Of a DNA stretch of 54,125 bases, positions 24,369 to 32,588 are shown in pieces. Below the pieces are notes generated by a model. The model searched no databases. It had not been told where the DNA came from and saw nothing but the letters and a program-made list of their open reading frames with translations. Within the stretch, counting starts at the first letter, position 1; each line of letters starts with the position of its first letter. Both the position numbers and the translations under genes were made by a program. The stretch is from positions 1-54,125 of the forward strand of contig NZ_JMFG01000007.1 in assembly GCF_000687145.1 (NCBI RefSeq), in the 5' to 3' direction. This DNA comes from Thermoanaerobaculum aquaticum. Its GTDB lineage: Bacteria > Acidobacteriota > Thermoanaerobaculia > Thermoanaerobaculales > Thermoanaerobaculaceae.

Positions 24369-26000
24369 ATGAGCACGGATTTGAAGAAGCTTTCGCAAAC
24401 TCTGGCGGGGTGGATCCCGCCGGAGGACGATGTGGCCAAGGCCCAGGCTTTGGCCGAACGGCTGGGCTTGCCGTTTGATGACCTCTCCAACTTCCGGGTG
24501 GACCCTGAGCTTTTGCGCCACATCCCCGTGGACGTGATGCTGCGCTACCAGTTTGTGCCGCTCCACCGGGAAGGGGAGGTGGTGGTGGTGGCTATGGCCG
24601 ACCCTTCGGACGTGTTGATGGTGGACGAGGTGGAGCTGGCCTTGGGCTCGCCGGTGGAAGTGCGGGTGGCCCCCAAAAACCGCATTGCCGAAATCCTGGA
24701 AAAGTCCGAGTCCACCCAGCGGGTTCTGGATGAAGCCACCGAGGACTTCCGCATTCAGCTGGTGCAGGAAACCGACAACGGCGAGGAGGCCCTGTCCATT
24801 GACCGCATTGCCGCCGATACCTCGCCCATCATCAAGCTGGTGGACACCATCATTTACAACGCCATCCAGCGCCGGGCCTCCGACATCCACATTGAAACCC
24901 GGGATCACGGGGTGATCGTCAAGTACCGCATTGACGGCGTGCTGTACGAGGCCTTAGAGCCCATTGACCGCCGCCACCACGCCACCATCATTTCCCGCAT
25001 CAAGGTCATGTCGGAGCTGGATATTGCCGAAAAGCGCATCCCCCAGGATGGGCGCTTCAAGTTGCGGATCAAGGGGCGAACCGTGGACTTCCGCGTTTCC
25101 ATCATGCCCACGGTGTTCGGTGAGGATGCGGTGATCCGCATCCTGGACAAAGAATCGGCCAACCAGGAGTTCCGCAACCTCAACCTGGACGTTCTGGGTT
25201 TCGATGCGGAAACCAAGCGCAAGCTGCGCAAGTTCATCCGCGAGCCTTACGGCATGGTGCTGGTCACCGGTCCCACCGGCTCCGGCAAAACCACCACCCT
25301 TTACGCCTGCCTTTCGGAAATCGTGTCCACCGAGGACAAGATCATCACCATTGAAGATCCCGTGGAGTACATCCTCCCCGGGGTCACGCAAATCCCCGTG
25401 AACGAAAAGAAGGGCTTGACCTTTGCCCGCGGCCTGCGGTCCATCCTGCGGCACGACCCGGACAAGATCATGGTGGGCGAAATCCGCGATGAGGAAACCG
25501 CGCAAATTGCCGTACAATCCGCCCTTACCGGGCACCTGGTGTTCACCACCGTGCACGCCAACAACGTGGTGGACGTGCTGGGGCGGTTTTTGAACATGAA
25601 CGTGGACCTCTACAACTTCGTGTCCGCCTTGAACTGCGTGTTGGCCCAGCGGTTGGTGCGGAAGATCTGCCCCCACTGCAAGCGACCGGCGGAGGTGAGC
25701 CCCGAGCTTTTGGAGGAATCGGGCCTGACGCCGGAAATGGTGCGGGGGGTTACCTTTTACGAAGGGGCCGGCTGCCTGGAGTGCAACGGCACCGGCTTTC
25801 TGGGCCGCACCGCCATTTCCGAGCTCTTGGACCTTTCCGACAACATCCGCGCGTTGATCCTGGACCGCCGGCCGGCGGCGGAAATCAAAAAGGCCGCCAA
25901 GGCTGAGGGCATGAAGTTCCTGCGGGAGTCGGCCCTGGAGCGGGTGTTTGCGGGCGTGACCACGCTGCGCGAGATCAACAAGGTGACGTTCGTGGAATGA
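24369..26000 (+). CDS. gspE: Type II secretion ATPase GspE
   Basis: A 543-residue protein with GAGGGG before ATG. An MshEN-like N-terminal domain (about 10-115) is followed by the GspE core: RRASDIHIETRDHG, Walker A GPTGSGKT (301-308), Asp box (TIEDPVEYILPG), Walker B (DPDKIMVGEIRD), His box (GHLVFTTVHANN), and the zinc tetracysteine loop CPHC...CLEC near residues 437-475. It powers pseudopilus growth on the cytoplasmic face. The stop overlaps the start of the PilM-like gene by four bases. No retraction ATPase accompanies it here. Confidence 0.94.
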   Translation: MSTDLKKLSQTLAGWIPPEDDVAKAQALAERLGLPFDDLSNFRVDPELLRHIPVDVMLRYQFVPLHREGEVVVVAMADPSDVLMVDEVELALGSPVEVRVAPKNRIAEILEKSESTQRVLDEATEDFRIQLVQETDNGEEALSIDRIAADTSPIIKLVDTIIYNAIQRRASDIHIETRDHGVIVKYRIDGVLYEALEPIDRRHHATIISRIKVMSELDIAEKRIPQDGRFKLRIKGRTVDFRVSIMPTVFGEDAVIRILDKESANQEFRNLNLDVLGFDAETKRKLRKFIREPYGMVLVTGPTGSGKTTTLYACLSEIVSTEDKIITIEDPVEYILPGVTQIPVNEKKGLTFARGLRSILRHDPDKIMVGEIRDEETAQIAVQSALTGHLVFTTVHANNVVDVLGRFLNMNVDLYNFVSALNCVLAQRLVRKICPHCKRPAEVSPELLEESGLTPEMVRGVTFYEGAGCLECNGTGFLGRTAISELLDLSDNIRALILDRRPAAEIKKAAKAEGMKFLRESALERVFAGVTTLREINKVTFVE

Positions 26001-26908
26001 GCGCCAAAGACCTCCTCCTCACCCCCCGTCCCCGCCACGCCTTCGCCGTGACCGAGGAAGCCGTGTACTACGGCCTCCTGGACCGGCGGCGAAGCCGCCT
26101 GGAGCGGGTGGAAAGCCGCCCGCTCCCCGCCGATGCCGTGCAGCTGGGCCCGGTGGGGCTTCTGCAGGTCAAGGTGGATCGGCTCAAGGCCACCCTGGAA
26201 AACCTCAAGGGTCTGGTGGGGGATTTTCCCAAGAGGGCGGCGCTGGTGGTGCCCGACGCCTGGCTGCGGGCCCTGGTGTTGGAGCTGGAGGCTTTGCCCC
26301 GGCGGCGGGAGGAGGCGGAGGAGGTGATCCGCTGGCGCCTTAAGAAGCTCCTCCCGTGCCGTCCCGAGGAAGTCAGGCTGGATTACACCCCCTGCGGGGC
26401 CAACGGGCGGGTGTTGGTGGTTTTGGGTTTGGACAAGCCCCTTTCGCTTCTGGAAGAGGCGTTTTCCGCGCAGGGTTGCGAGCTGGGGAGCATTGAGCCG
26501 GTTTCCATTGCGCTTTCGGCGGTTTTGCCAGCTGCTGCTCGGCCGTTGGTGCTGGTTTCCACGGTGGGGCGGGCCATGGCCATTGTGGTTTTGTCCGACG
26601 GGAGGGTGCAGCTTTCCCGCTTGAAGCTCATGCCGCAAGCGGGGGCGCGGGCCCAGAGCTTGGCGCTGCGGGAGCTTTCGCGCACCGCCCAGTTTCTGGC
26701 CGACAAGGGGTGGACGGCGGCGGGCTTTTCGGTGGTTTTGGCGGCAGGCGAGGAGAGCTTGGCCAAGGCCGTTCAGCTGTGGGCTTTGGAGCAAAAGGGC
26801 GTGGATGTCCGCCGGTTGGGTGAGCCGCCGGCGCCCCCCGCTTTGGTGACCAATCCCTTGATGACGTGGGGCCTGCTTTCGGCGGCGCAACCTGGGGAGG
26901 GGGAATGA
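25997..26908 (+). CDS. PilM/GspL-like actin-fold assembly protein
   Basis: A 303-residue soluble protein with no membrane helix. The architecture fits PilM or the cytoplasmic half of GspL: an early RPRHAFAVTEEAVYYGLLDR strand region, VGDFPKRAALVVPDAWLR, an EAEEVIRWRLKKLLP helix that in PilM contacts the lipids and the ATPase, and VSTVGRAMAIVVLSDGRVQL in place of the second actin subdomain. The ATP-binding motifs are degenerate. It is followed by PilN-, PilO- and PilP-like genes with ATGA or GTGA overlaps, the usual order of the pilus alignment complex. Confidence 0.75.
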   Translation: MSAKDLLLTPRPRHAFAVTEEAVYYGLLDRRRSRLERVESRPLPADAVQLGPVGLLQVKVDRLKATLENLKGLVGDFPKRAALVVPDAWLRALVLELEALPRRREEAEEVIRWRLKKLLPCRPEEVRLDYTPCGANGRVLVVLGLDKPLSLLEEAFSAQGCELGSIEPVSIALSAVLPAAARPLVLVSTVGRAMAIVVLSDGRVQLSRLKLMPQAGARAQSLALRELSRTAQFLADKGWTAAGFSVVLAAGEESLAKAVQLWALEQKGVDVRRLGEPPAPPALVTNPLMTWGLLSAAQPGEGE

Positions 26909-27477
26909 GACGCCCAAACCTGGCTTCCAAGCCGTTCTTAAACACCAGGCCGGTGTGGGTGGTTTCAGGGGTCATCTGGCTTTTGGCGCTGGCCTTGAGC
27001 GGGTATTCGGTGGTGGATTTCCTTTCGGTGCGGGGGCAAGAAAAGGACGCCGGCAGCAAGCTGCTGGCCTTGAGCCAAAAGGCCTCGCTCCTTTCCCAAC
27101 AAGCCGATGCCCTCAACCGCGAGCTTTCCCGGGTGAACTGGAAAAAGCTCAAGCTGGAGGTGGATTCGGTGGCCCACGCCGCTTCCCAGAGGCAGCTGCG
27201 CTGGGGCCGGCTGCTGTCGGACCTGGAAAACGTCACACCCTGGGACGTGCGGCTTTTGAGCATTAACCCCGCGGTGGACGCCAGCGGCAAGGTCACGATC
27301 ACGCTGGAGGGTGTGGCCACCAGCCGCGAAGCCTGGCTTAAGTTCCTGGGGCGCCTCATGGAGGACCCGCGGTTTGCCAACCCCATCCCCAGGCAGGAGG
27401 AAGCACCGGGGACCGGCAGCCCCATGGGGTACGGCTTTTCCTTGAGCGTGACTTACAACCCGGAGGTTGCCACGTGA
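26905..27477 (+). CDS. PilN-like alignment-complex protein
   Basis: A 190-residue bitopic protein. The short N-terminal cytoplasmic segment RRPNLASKPFLNTRP resembles the PilM-binding INLLP-type motif of PilN. One transmembrane helix follows (about 18-38), then a coiled coil (LLSQQADALNRELSRVNWKK) and a ferredoxin-like periplasmic domain ending in strands (VTITLEGVATSREAWLKFLG). It would connect the PilM-like protein to the periplasmic PilO- and PilP-like subunits. Start chosen at ATG 26905, overlapping the previous stop. Confidence 0.75.
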   Translation: MRRPNLASKPFLNTRPVWVVSGVIWLLALALSGYSVVDFLSVRGQEKDAGSKLLALSQKASLLSQQADALNRELSRVNWKKLKLEVDSVAHAASQRQLRWGRLLSDLENVTPWDVRLLSINPAVDASGKVTITLEGVATSREAWLKFLGRLMEDPRFANPIPRQEEAPGTGSPMGYGFSLSVTYNPEVAT

Positions 27478-28085
27478 ACCGCTCGGCGTGGTGGAAGTAC
27501 GTGTGGGTTTGGCTGGTGCCCGCCGCTCTGGTGCTGGCCAACGGCCTCTGGCTTTTGGCTTTGCGTTCGGCGGTTTTGGGACGAGGGGCGGAAGCGGTGG
27601 CGCAACTCAAGCAAAAGGAAGCTCACGTAAAAGAGCTGGAGCGGATGGTGCGGGAGCTTTCCGAAACCCAAAAGCGGCTTTCTCAGCTGCAGGAGGAGCT
27701 CACCCGCCTGCGGGAGCAGGAAATGGGTCCCATGCGCCAGCGGCTTGTGCCGTTTCTGCAGGAGGTGGTGCTCAGGGCGCAAAAGGTGGGGCTTTTCCCC
27801 GAGCGCATTTCTTACGCGGCACGCAAGGACAGCAAGTCGGGGCTGGTGCACTTCACCGCCACTTACGAGCTCACCGGTTCTTACGAGCAGCTCCGCCGCT
27901 ACATGGCGGAACTGGAAGCGATCCCCCAGTTTGTGGTCATCGAGCGGTTGGGCCTGCGGGGCGAGGGCTCCGCGCAAAGCACCGAAATTTCCCTGCAAAT
28001 GGTGGTAGGCACGTACTTTTCCGATTGGGATCAGGCGTTGCTGACCCAACTGGGGGCGCAGGAGGCCAGCAGTGCAACTGAGTGA
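27474..28085 (+). CDS. PilO/GspM-like alignment-complex protein
   Basis: A 203-residue bitopic protein from GTG 27474, which overlaps the previous stop (GTGA). One transmembrane helix (about 12-32) is followed by a long coiled coil (residues 42-85; LKQKEAHVKELERMVRELS) and a PilO-type ferredoxin-like domain (FTATYELTGSYEQLRRYMAE, LEAIPQFVVIERLGL). It would pair with the PilN-like protein in the inner membrane and fix the distance to the secretin. Confidence 0.75.
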   Translation: MNRSAWWKYVWVWLVPAALVLANGLWLLALRSAVLGRGAEAVAQLKQKEAHVKELERMVRELSETQKRLSQLQEELTRLREQEMGPMRQRLVPFLQEVVLRAQKVGLFPERISYAARKDSKSGLVHFTATYELTGSYEQLRRYMAELEAIPQFVVIERLGLRGEGSAQSTEISLQMVVGTYFSDWDQALLTQLGAQEASSATE

Positions 28086-28647
28086 TTCCCCGCGGAAGGT
28101 GGCGCTGGCGGTGCTGCTGGTGGTGGCGTTGGCCTTCACCGTGGTGTGGCGCCTGCGGCCGGGCTTGGTGCAGAAGGTTCTGCCGGGGGGCGAGAAGCGG
28201 GTGGTGCTTTCCCGTTTTGAGGTGCCGCATCTTCCGGCGGCCCCGGCCCCGCCGCCACCCCTGACCGAAGGCGCGGGTCGCAACCTCTTCACCTTTGGGG
28301 CACCACCTACCCCCACCCCGGATCCCCGACCCACACCCACGCCGGTGCCTCCGCCCCCCGTAACCCCTGGGCCGCCCCGGCCCACCCCCACCCCGCCAGG
28401 GGTTTTGCTTCCCGACGGTCGGCGGTTGCCGCCTCCACCGCCGTTTTCCTTGCCCTACCTGGGTTGGCTGGGACCGCGGGAAAGGCCGGTGGCGGTGTTT
28501 CGCGAAGGCAACGATGTGCTGGTGGTGCCCGTAGGCTCTGTGGTGAAGGAAAAGTTCGTGGTGCGGGAGGTTGGCCCCACCGCGGTAACGATTGGCTACC
28601 TGGGTTACCCGGAAAACATCACCACCCAGGTGCCGCTGGCGAGGTGA
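28072..28647 (+). CDS. PilP/GspC-like periplasmic linker protein
   Basis: A 191-residue protein from GTG 28072, overlapping the previous gene by 14 bases. One transmembrane helix (residues 9-25) is followed by a very proline-rich stretch (about 55-125, with PTPTPD/PTPTPV runs) and a small beta domain (PYLGWLGPRERPVAVFREGN, VVPVGSVVKEKFVVREVG). The layout is that of GspC or PilP, whose beta domain binds the secretin N0 domain and whose linker spans the periplasm. Position just before the secretin gene supports this. The sequence itself is too divergent to choose between the two. Confidence 0.7.
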   Translation: MQLSDSPRKVALAVLLVVALAFTVVWRLRPGLVQKVLPGGEKRVVLSRFEVPHLPAAPAPPPPLTEGAGRNLFTFGAPPTPTPDPRPTPTPVPPPPVTPGPPRPTPTPPGVLLPDGRRLPPPPPFSLPYLGWLGPRERPVAVFREGNDVLVVPVGSVVKEKFVVREVGPTAVTIGYLGYPENITTQVPLAR

Positions 28648-28649
28648 CG

Positions 28650-30983
28650 ATGCGAAGGCTTTCCTGGATTGTGGTGCTCACGGTGATCTTGGGCTCCTGC
28701 GCCACCTACCGCTACTCGCGGCAGGCGGAAGAGGCCATGACGGGCGATAACTGGGATGCGGCGGTGTACTACCTCTTGGAGGCTCTGGCTGCCGATCCCG
28801 GCAACATCAAGCTCAAGATGGACCTGCAACGGGCCCGCACGCGAGCAGCGGAGGAGCACTTCCGGCGGGGCCTGGGGTTTAAGGCAGCCGGAGAGCTGGC
28901 CCGGGCCCGCACCGAGCTGGAGCTGGCGGTGCAGCTGGACCCCACCCATCAGTACGCCGAAACCGAGCTTGCTAAGGTGCGCAAGGACCTGGAGATCCTC
29001 GCGCAGGAGGGGGGCGCCGCCAAGCTCGAGCAAGCAAAAAAGGCAGCCCGGGAAATGAAGGTCAAACCGCCCATCTTGACCCCGGAAACCGCCGAGCCCA
29101 TGACCTTAGCTTTCCCCAACCCGGTGAACGTCAAGGATATTTACAACGCCATCGCCAAGGCCTTTGGCTTCAACGTGCTGTACGACCCGCGCTTGAAGGA
29201 CACCAAGCTGGCTATCGAGCTGAAAAACGTTACCGCCAAGCAAGCGTTGGATAACGTGGTGCAAGCCGCCCAGCACTTTTACAAGGTGCTCGACGAAAAA
29301 ACCATCATCGTGGTGGAAGACACCCCGCAAAACCGCCGGGATTACGAGGATCTGGTGGTGAAGACGTTTTTCCTCTCCAACGCCGAGGTGAAAGACATCA
29401 ACAACATGATCCGCACCCTCATCGATGCCCGCCGGGTGGCCACCAACGAGCAGCTCAACGCGTTGGTGATTCGCGATACCGCTGACAAGGTGGCCATCGC
29501 CGAGCGGCTCATTGCCGCCAACGACAAGTCCAAGGCGGAAGTGTTGGTGAGCGTGGAGCTCTTGCAGGTGGATTCCTCCAAGCTCCGGGACATTGGTGCG
29601 AGCCTTTCGTCCTACAGCTACCCCATCACCCTGGACCCCTCCCGCATTACCGGCAGCGCCGACGAGGCCAGCATCCCCCTCCCCCGCCTGGACGACATCA
29701 CCCGCTCCATGTGGGGGGTGGTGGTGCCCAACGTCACCATCAACCTCATCAAGTCTGCAGGGCAAGCGGAAACCCTGGCGCAACCGGAGCTGCGCATTAC
29801 CGAAGGGGAGAAGGGCAGCGTGGTGATTGGCGATCGCGTGCCCATCCCCACCACCACCTTCAACACCTCGCAAACGGTGGGCGGTAACATCGTGCCCATC
29901 ACCGCCTTCCAGTACCAGGACGTGGGCATCAAGATCAACGTAGAGCCTCGTGTGCACCACAACAACGAGATCACCCTAAAGCTGGAGGTGGAGGTTTCGG
30001 AGCTGGGGGAGAGCGTGGAGGTGGCGCAAGGACAGCGCCAACCAAAAATTGGCACCCGCACCATCAAATCGGTGATTCGCTTGAAGGACGGGGAAACCTC
30101 GCTGTTGGCCGGGCTTTTGCGCTACAGCAAGCGGGAAAGCAAATCAGGCTTGCCGTTCCTTTCCGATTTACCGGTGATTGGTGGGCTTTTCCGTTCCACC
30201 CAGCACGACTTTAAAAAGACCGACCTTATCTTGACCCTCACCCCTCACATCATCCGCAACCCCGACATTACCGAAGAAGACCTGGCCCCCCTGTGGGTGG
30301 GCACCGAAACCCGGGTGTCAATTTTTGGCACCGCACCGCGGGTGCAGGGACCGGCGGAGCTGGGCATCTTTGGCCCCGGTCGTGGCCAGCCGCTGTCCCT
30401 GCCGGCGGAACAGGAAGGGGAAGGAGTCCCGGAGGAAGCACCACCACTGCGTTTCCAGGAGCAGGAAAAGCCGGACAAGAGCAGCTCGCTGCTTTTGCCT
30501 TCACCAGGCCAGGCTCCATCAGCCGAGAAAGGCAAGGAGGGGGGGCTAGCCGCCACCGCTGCTAGCGCCGATGCCGACAGCTTCGGGCTTTCCCGCATCA
30601 GCTTTTACCCCCAGCGCTTGCCGGTGCACGTGGGAGCGGAAGCGGGGGTGGTGGTGGTCCTGGAAGCAGGGGTAGGAGGCGCCGATGCTCCGCTGCACCT
30701 GGCCTACGATCCGGCGCGCTTGGAGGTGCTGCGGGTGGAGGAGGGGCACGTGACCACCGCGGACGGAGTGAAGGCGGTGACCGTCACCCACACACCGGTT
30801 TTGGGGTGGATCACGCTTTCCTACCCGGGAACCGCCACCGGCACCTCCACCCTGTGCAAGCTCACGGTGCGGCCGCGAACCGCCGGTGAGCTGCCCATTA
30901 TCTTTGCCGGGCCCATCGGTGGTATAACCAGCCAAAACGCCACGGTGGTGGCGGTGCCGCAGGTTTTGGGTTCGCAACCATGA
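28650..30983 (+). CDS. gspD: Outer-membrane secretin with TPR-like N-terminus and cohesin-like C-terminus
   Basis: A 777-residue protein from ATG 28650; the longer frame upstream is the PilP-like gene in another phase. A lipobox-like signal (VILGSC, Cys17) suggests a lipoprotein. TPR-like helices occupy about 22-130. Secretin N domains (NVKDIYNAIAKAFGFNVLYD; KTFFLSNAEVKDINNMIRTL) lie at 150-320. The secretin barrel (LAQPELRITEGEKGSVVIGD; GETSLLAGLLRYSKRE; LPFLSDLPVIGGLF) lies at 390-540. A low-complexity linker leads to a cohesin-like beta domain (about 655-777). It would form the outer-membrane pore of this machine. The last domain is absent from classical GspD. Confidence 0.9.
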   Translation: MRRLSWIVVLTVILGSCATYRYSRQAEEAMTGDNWDAAVYYLLEALAADPGNIKLKMDLQRARTRAAEEHFRRGLGFKAAGELARARTELELAVQLDPTHQYAETELAKVRKDLEILAQEGGAAKLEQAKKAAREMKVKPPILTPETAEPMTLAFPNPVNVKDIYNAIAKAFGFNVLYDPRLKDTKLAIELKNVTAKQALDNVVQAAQHFYKVLDEKTIIVVEDTPQNRRDYEDLVVKTFFLSNAEVKDINNMIRTLIDARRVATNEQLNALVIRDTADKVAIAERLIAANDKSKAEVLVSVELLQVDSSKLRDIGASLSSYSYPITLDPSRITGSADEASIPLPRLDDITRSMWGVVVPNVTINLIKSAGQAETLAQPELRITEGEKGSVVIGDRVPIPTTTFNTSQTVGGNIVPITAFQYQDVGIKINVEPRVHHNNEITLKLEVEVSELGESVEVAQGQRQPKIGTRTIKSVIRLKDGETSLLAGLLRYSKRESKSGLPFLSDLPVIGGLFRSTQHDFKKTDLILTLTPHIIRNPDITEEDLAPLWVGTETRVSIFGTAPRVQGPAELGIFGPGRGQPLSLPAEQEGEGVPEEAPPLRFQEQEKPDKSSSLLLPSPGQAPSAEKGKEGGLAATAASADADSFGLSRISFYPQRLPVHVGAEAGVVVVLEAGVGGADAPLHLAYDPARLEVLRVEEGHVTTADGVKAVTVTHTPVLGWITLSYPGTATGTSTLCKLTVRPRTAGELPIIFAGPIGGITSQNATVVAVPQVLGSQP

Positions 30984-31441
30984 GAAAGCTTCGGCGCGTA
31001 CGCGGCTTTACTTTGGCGGAGCTGGTGATGGTGGCGGCGCTTCTGGCCATCCTCACGGCCATTGCCGTCCCTACCGCCCGCTTCATGACCCGCCGGGAGC
31101 AGGAAGCGGAGCTCAAGCTGGCGTTGCGGCAAATGCGCAACGCCATTGACGAATACAAGCGCCTGGCAGATCAGGGCATGATTCAGGTGGATTTGGGAAC
31201 CGAAGGCTACCCCAAGAGCCTGGAAGAGCTGGTGGAAGGGGTGGAAATCGTAGGGAAAAAGACCAAGCGCAAGTTCCTCCGCCGCATTCCCGTGGATCCC
31301 ATGACCGGAAAGGCGGAGTGGGGCTTGCGCTCCTACCAGGACGAACCCGACTCCACCAGCTGGGGTGGACAAAACGTGTACGACGTGTACTCGCTGTCCG
31401 AGGCCACCGCCTTGGACGGCACCAAGTACAGGGACTGGTAA
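30980..31441 (+). CDS. Pseudopilin, GspG-like (first)
   Basis: A 153-residue prepilin. The leader MRKLRRVRG precedes a class III cleavage site G/FTLAELVMVAALLAI with Glu5 of the mature protein and a hydrophobic helix. The globular part has the GspG-type IPVDPMTGKAEWGLRSYQD loop and ends in VYSLSEATALDGTKYRDW. It overlaps the secretin stop by four bases. It would need a prepilin peptidase, which is not in the window. Three pseudopilins in a row suggest a short mixed pseudopilus. Confidence 0.88.
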   Translation: MRKLRRVRGFTLAELVMVAALLAILTAIAVPTARFMTRREQEAELKLALRQMRNAIDEYKRLADQGMIQVDLGTEGYPKSLEELVEGVEIVGKKTKRKFLRRIPVDPMTGKAEWGLRSYQDEPDSTSWGGQNVYDVYSLSEATALDGTKYRDW

Positions 31442-31443
31442 CC

Positions 31444-31854
31444 ATGGCGTACGGCGAAAGGCAGCGGGGTTTTACCCTCATTGAGCTCATCGTGGTGGTG
31501 ACCATCATCGGCATTTTGGCCACCATTGCCGTGCCGGCCATGCGCAACGCCCCCATTCGTGCCAAGGAAGCCGCGTTGAAAGCCGACCTTTACACCCTTC
31601 GCTCCTGCATTGACCAGTTCCACGGGGACCGGGGCCGCTGGCCCACCTCCCTGGAGGAGCTGGTGAGCATGGGCTACCTGCGCAAGATCCCGGTGGACCC
31701 CATCACCGGCTCGGCGGAAACCTGGGTGGTGGTGTACGCGGAAACCACCGGCGACGAAACCGAAAAGGAGCAGGAAGCGGGTCCCGGCATCATTGACGTG
31801 CACTCGGGGGCGGAAGGGGTGGCCCTGGACGGCACCCGCTACGCCGATTGGTGA
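31444..31854 (+). CDS. Pseudopilin, GspG-like (second)
   Basis: A 136-residue prepilin beginning two bases after the previous stop (ATG 31444). Cleavage site QRG/FTLIELIVVVTIIGIL with Glu5. The globular part has WPTSLEELVSMGYLRKIPVD, the GspG hallmark DPITGSAETW, and DVHSGAEGVALDGTRYADW at the end, where GspG binds calcium in known structures. It is the closest of the three to canonical major pseudopilin GspG. The next gene begins inside its stop codon. Confidence 0.9.
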   Translation: MAYGERQRGFTLIELIVVVTIIGILATIAVPAMRNAPIRAKEAALKADLYTLRSCIDQFHGDRGRWPTSLEELVSMGYLRKIPVDPITGSAETWVVVYAETTGDETEKEQEAGPGIIDVHSGAEGVALDGTRYADW

Positions 31855-32390
31855 TGAACCAAAACCAGCGCGGTTTCACCATGGTGGCGGTGGTGGTGGC
31901 CATGGCGGTGATGGCCATCATGATGGGGGTGGCGGTGCAAACCGTCACCTTCCAGCGCCAGCGGGAAAAGGAAGAAGAGCTCATCTTCCGGGGAAACCAG
32001 TACGTGGAAGCCATCCGCCTGTTTCGCGCCCGAAACGGCCGGTTTCCGCTAACCCTTAAAGAGCTAGAAGAAGCCAAGCCCCGGGTGCTGCGCAAAGCCT
32101 GGACCGACCCCATTACCGGCCAGAAGGACTGGGTGCCGGTGTTTTTGGGGGAGGAGGGGACCGGCTCGGAGGGCCTTGGTATCGGCATTGCGGTCCCCAC
32201 GCCCCCACCGGGGGAAGAACGCAAGACCGAAGCCCGGGGGCCCATCGTGGGGGTGCGTTCCCGGTCCTGTCAGGAATCCATCAAGGTTTACGAGGGGCGC
32301 ACCCGCTACTGCGACTGGAAGTTCGTGTTTGATCCCAAGAAGTTCCAGGTCCCTATCCCGGGGCAACCTGGAGGCAAGGCTCGGGATTAA
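31854..32390 (+). CDS. Pseudopilin-like protein (third)
   Basis: A 178-residue prepilin-like protein from ATG 31854 (TGATG overlap). It has the cleavage motif QRG/FTMVAVVVAMAVMAIM, but the residue at mature position 5 is Ala, not the usual Glu, as in minor pseudopilins such as GspK that sit at the tip. The globular part carries FRGNQYVEAIRLFRARNGRF, then AWTDPITGQKDWVPV and a C-terminal disulfide-capable pair (RSCQESI; TRYCDWK). It is the last gene of the operon. Confidence 0.8.
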   Translation: MNQNQRGFTMVAVVVAMAVMAIMMGVAVQTVTFQRQREKEEELIFRGNQYVEAIRLFRARNGRFPLTLKELEEAKPRVLRKAWTDPITGQKDWVPVFLGEEGTGSEGLGIGIAVPTPPPGEERKTEARGPIVGVRSRSCQESIKVYEGRTRYCDWKFVFDPKKFQVPIPGQPGGKARD

Positions 32391-32414
32391 GCAGGGCCCA
32401 AATAGGGAGGGAGC

Positions 32415-32588
32415 ATGCTCCGAGCCAGGTTCCTGCTGGCTCCAGTGGTTTTGGGCGCGGAGCTTTTTTCCCGCAGCCCAAGGAGCGCGCATTGCCAGCC
32501 GGTGGATCCTTTCCCTTCCTTTTCGCCAGTGCGCGATACTGGATTTTTCGCAACGCAAGCCGCTAAGGCCTGGGTCGTGGCATGCTGA
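32415..32588 (+). CDS. Possible small ORF before the GT-C gene
   Basis: A 57-residue frame whose ATG is preceded by a good AGGGAGGGAGC site and whose stop overlaps the ATG of the following membrane protein gene by seven bases. The start is hydrophobic (MLRARFLLAPVVLGAELF), the remainder has no recognisable domain. It could be a leader peptide that couples translation to the next gene, or chance. I did not recognise a family. Confidence 0.3.
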   Translation: MLRARFLLAPVVLGAELFSRSPRSAHCQPVDPFPSFSPVRDTGFFATQAAKAWVVAC

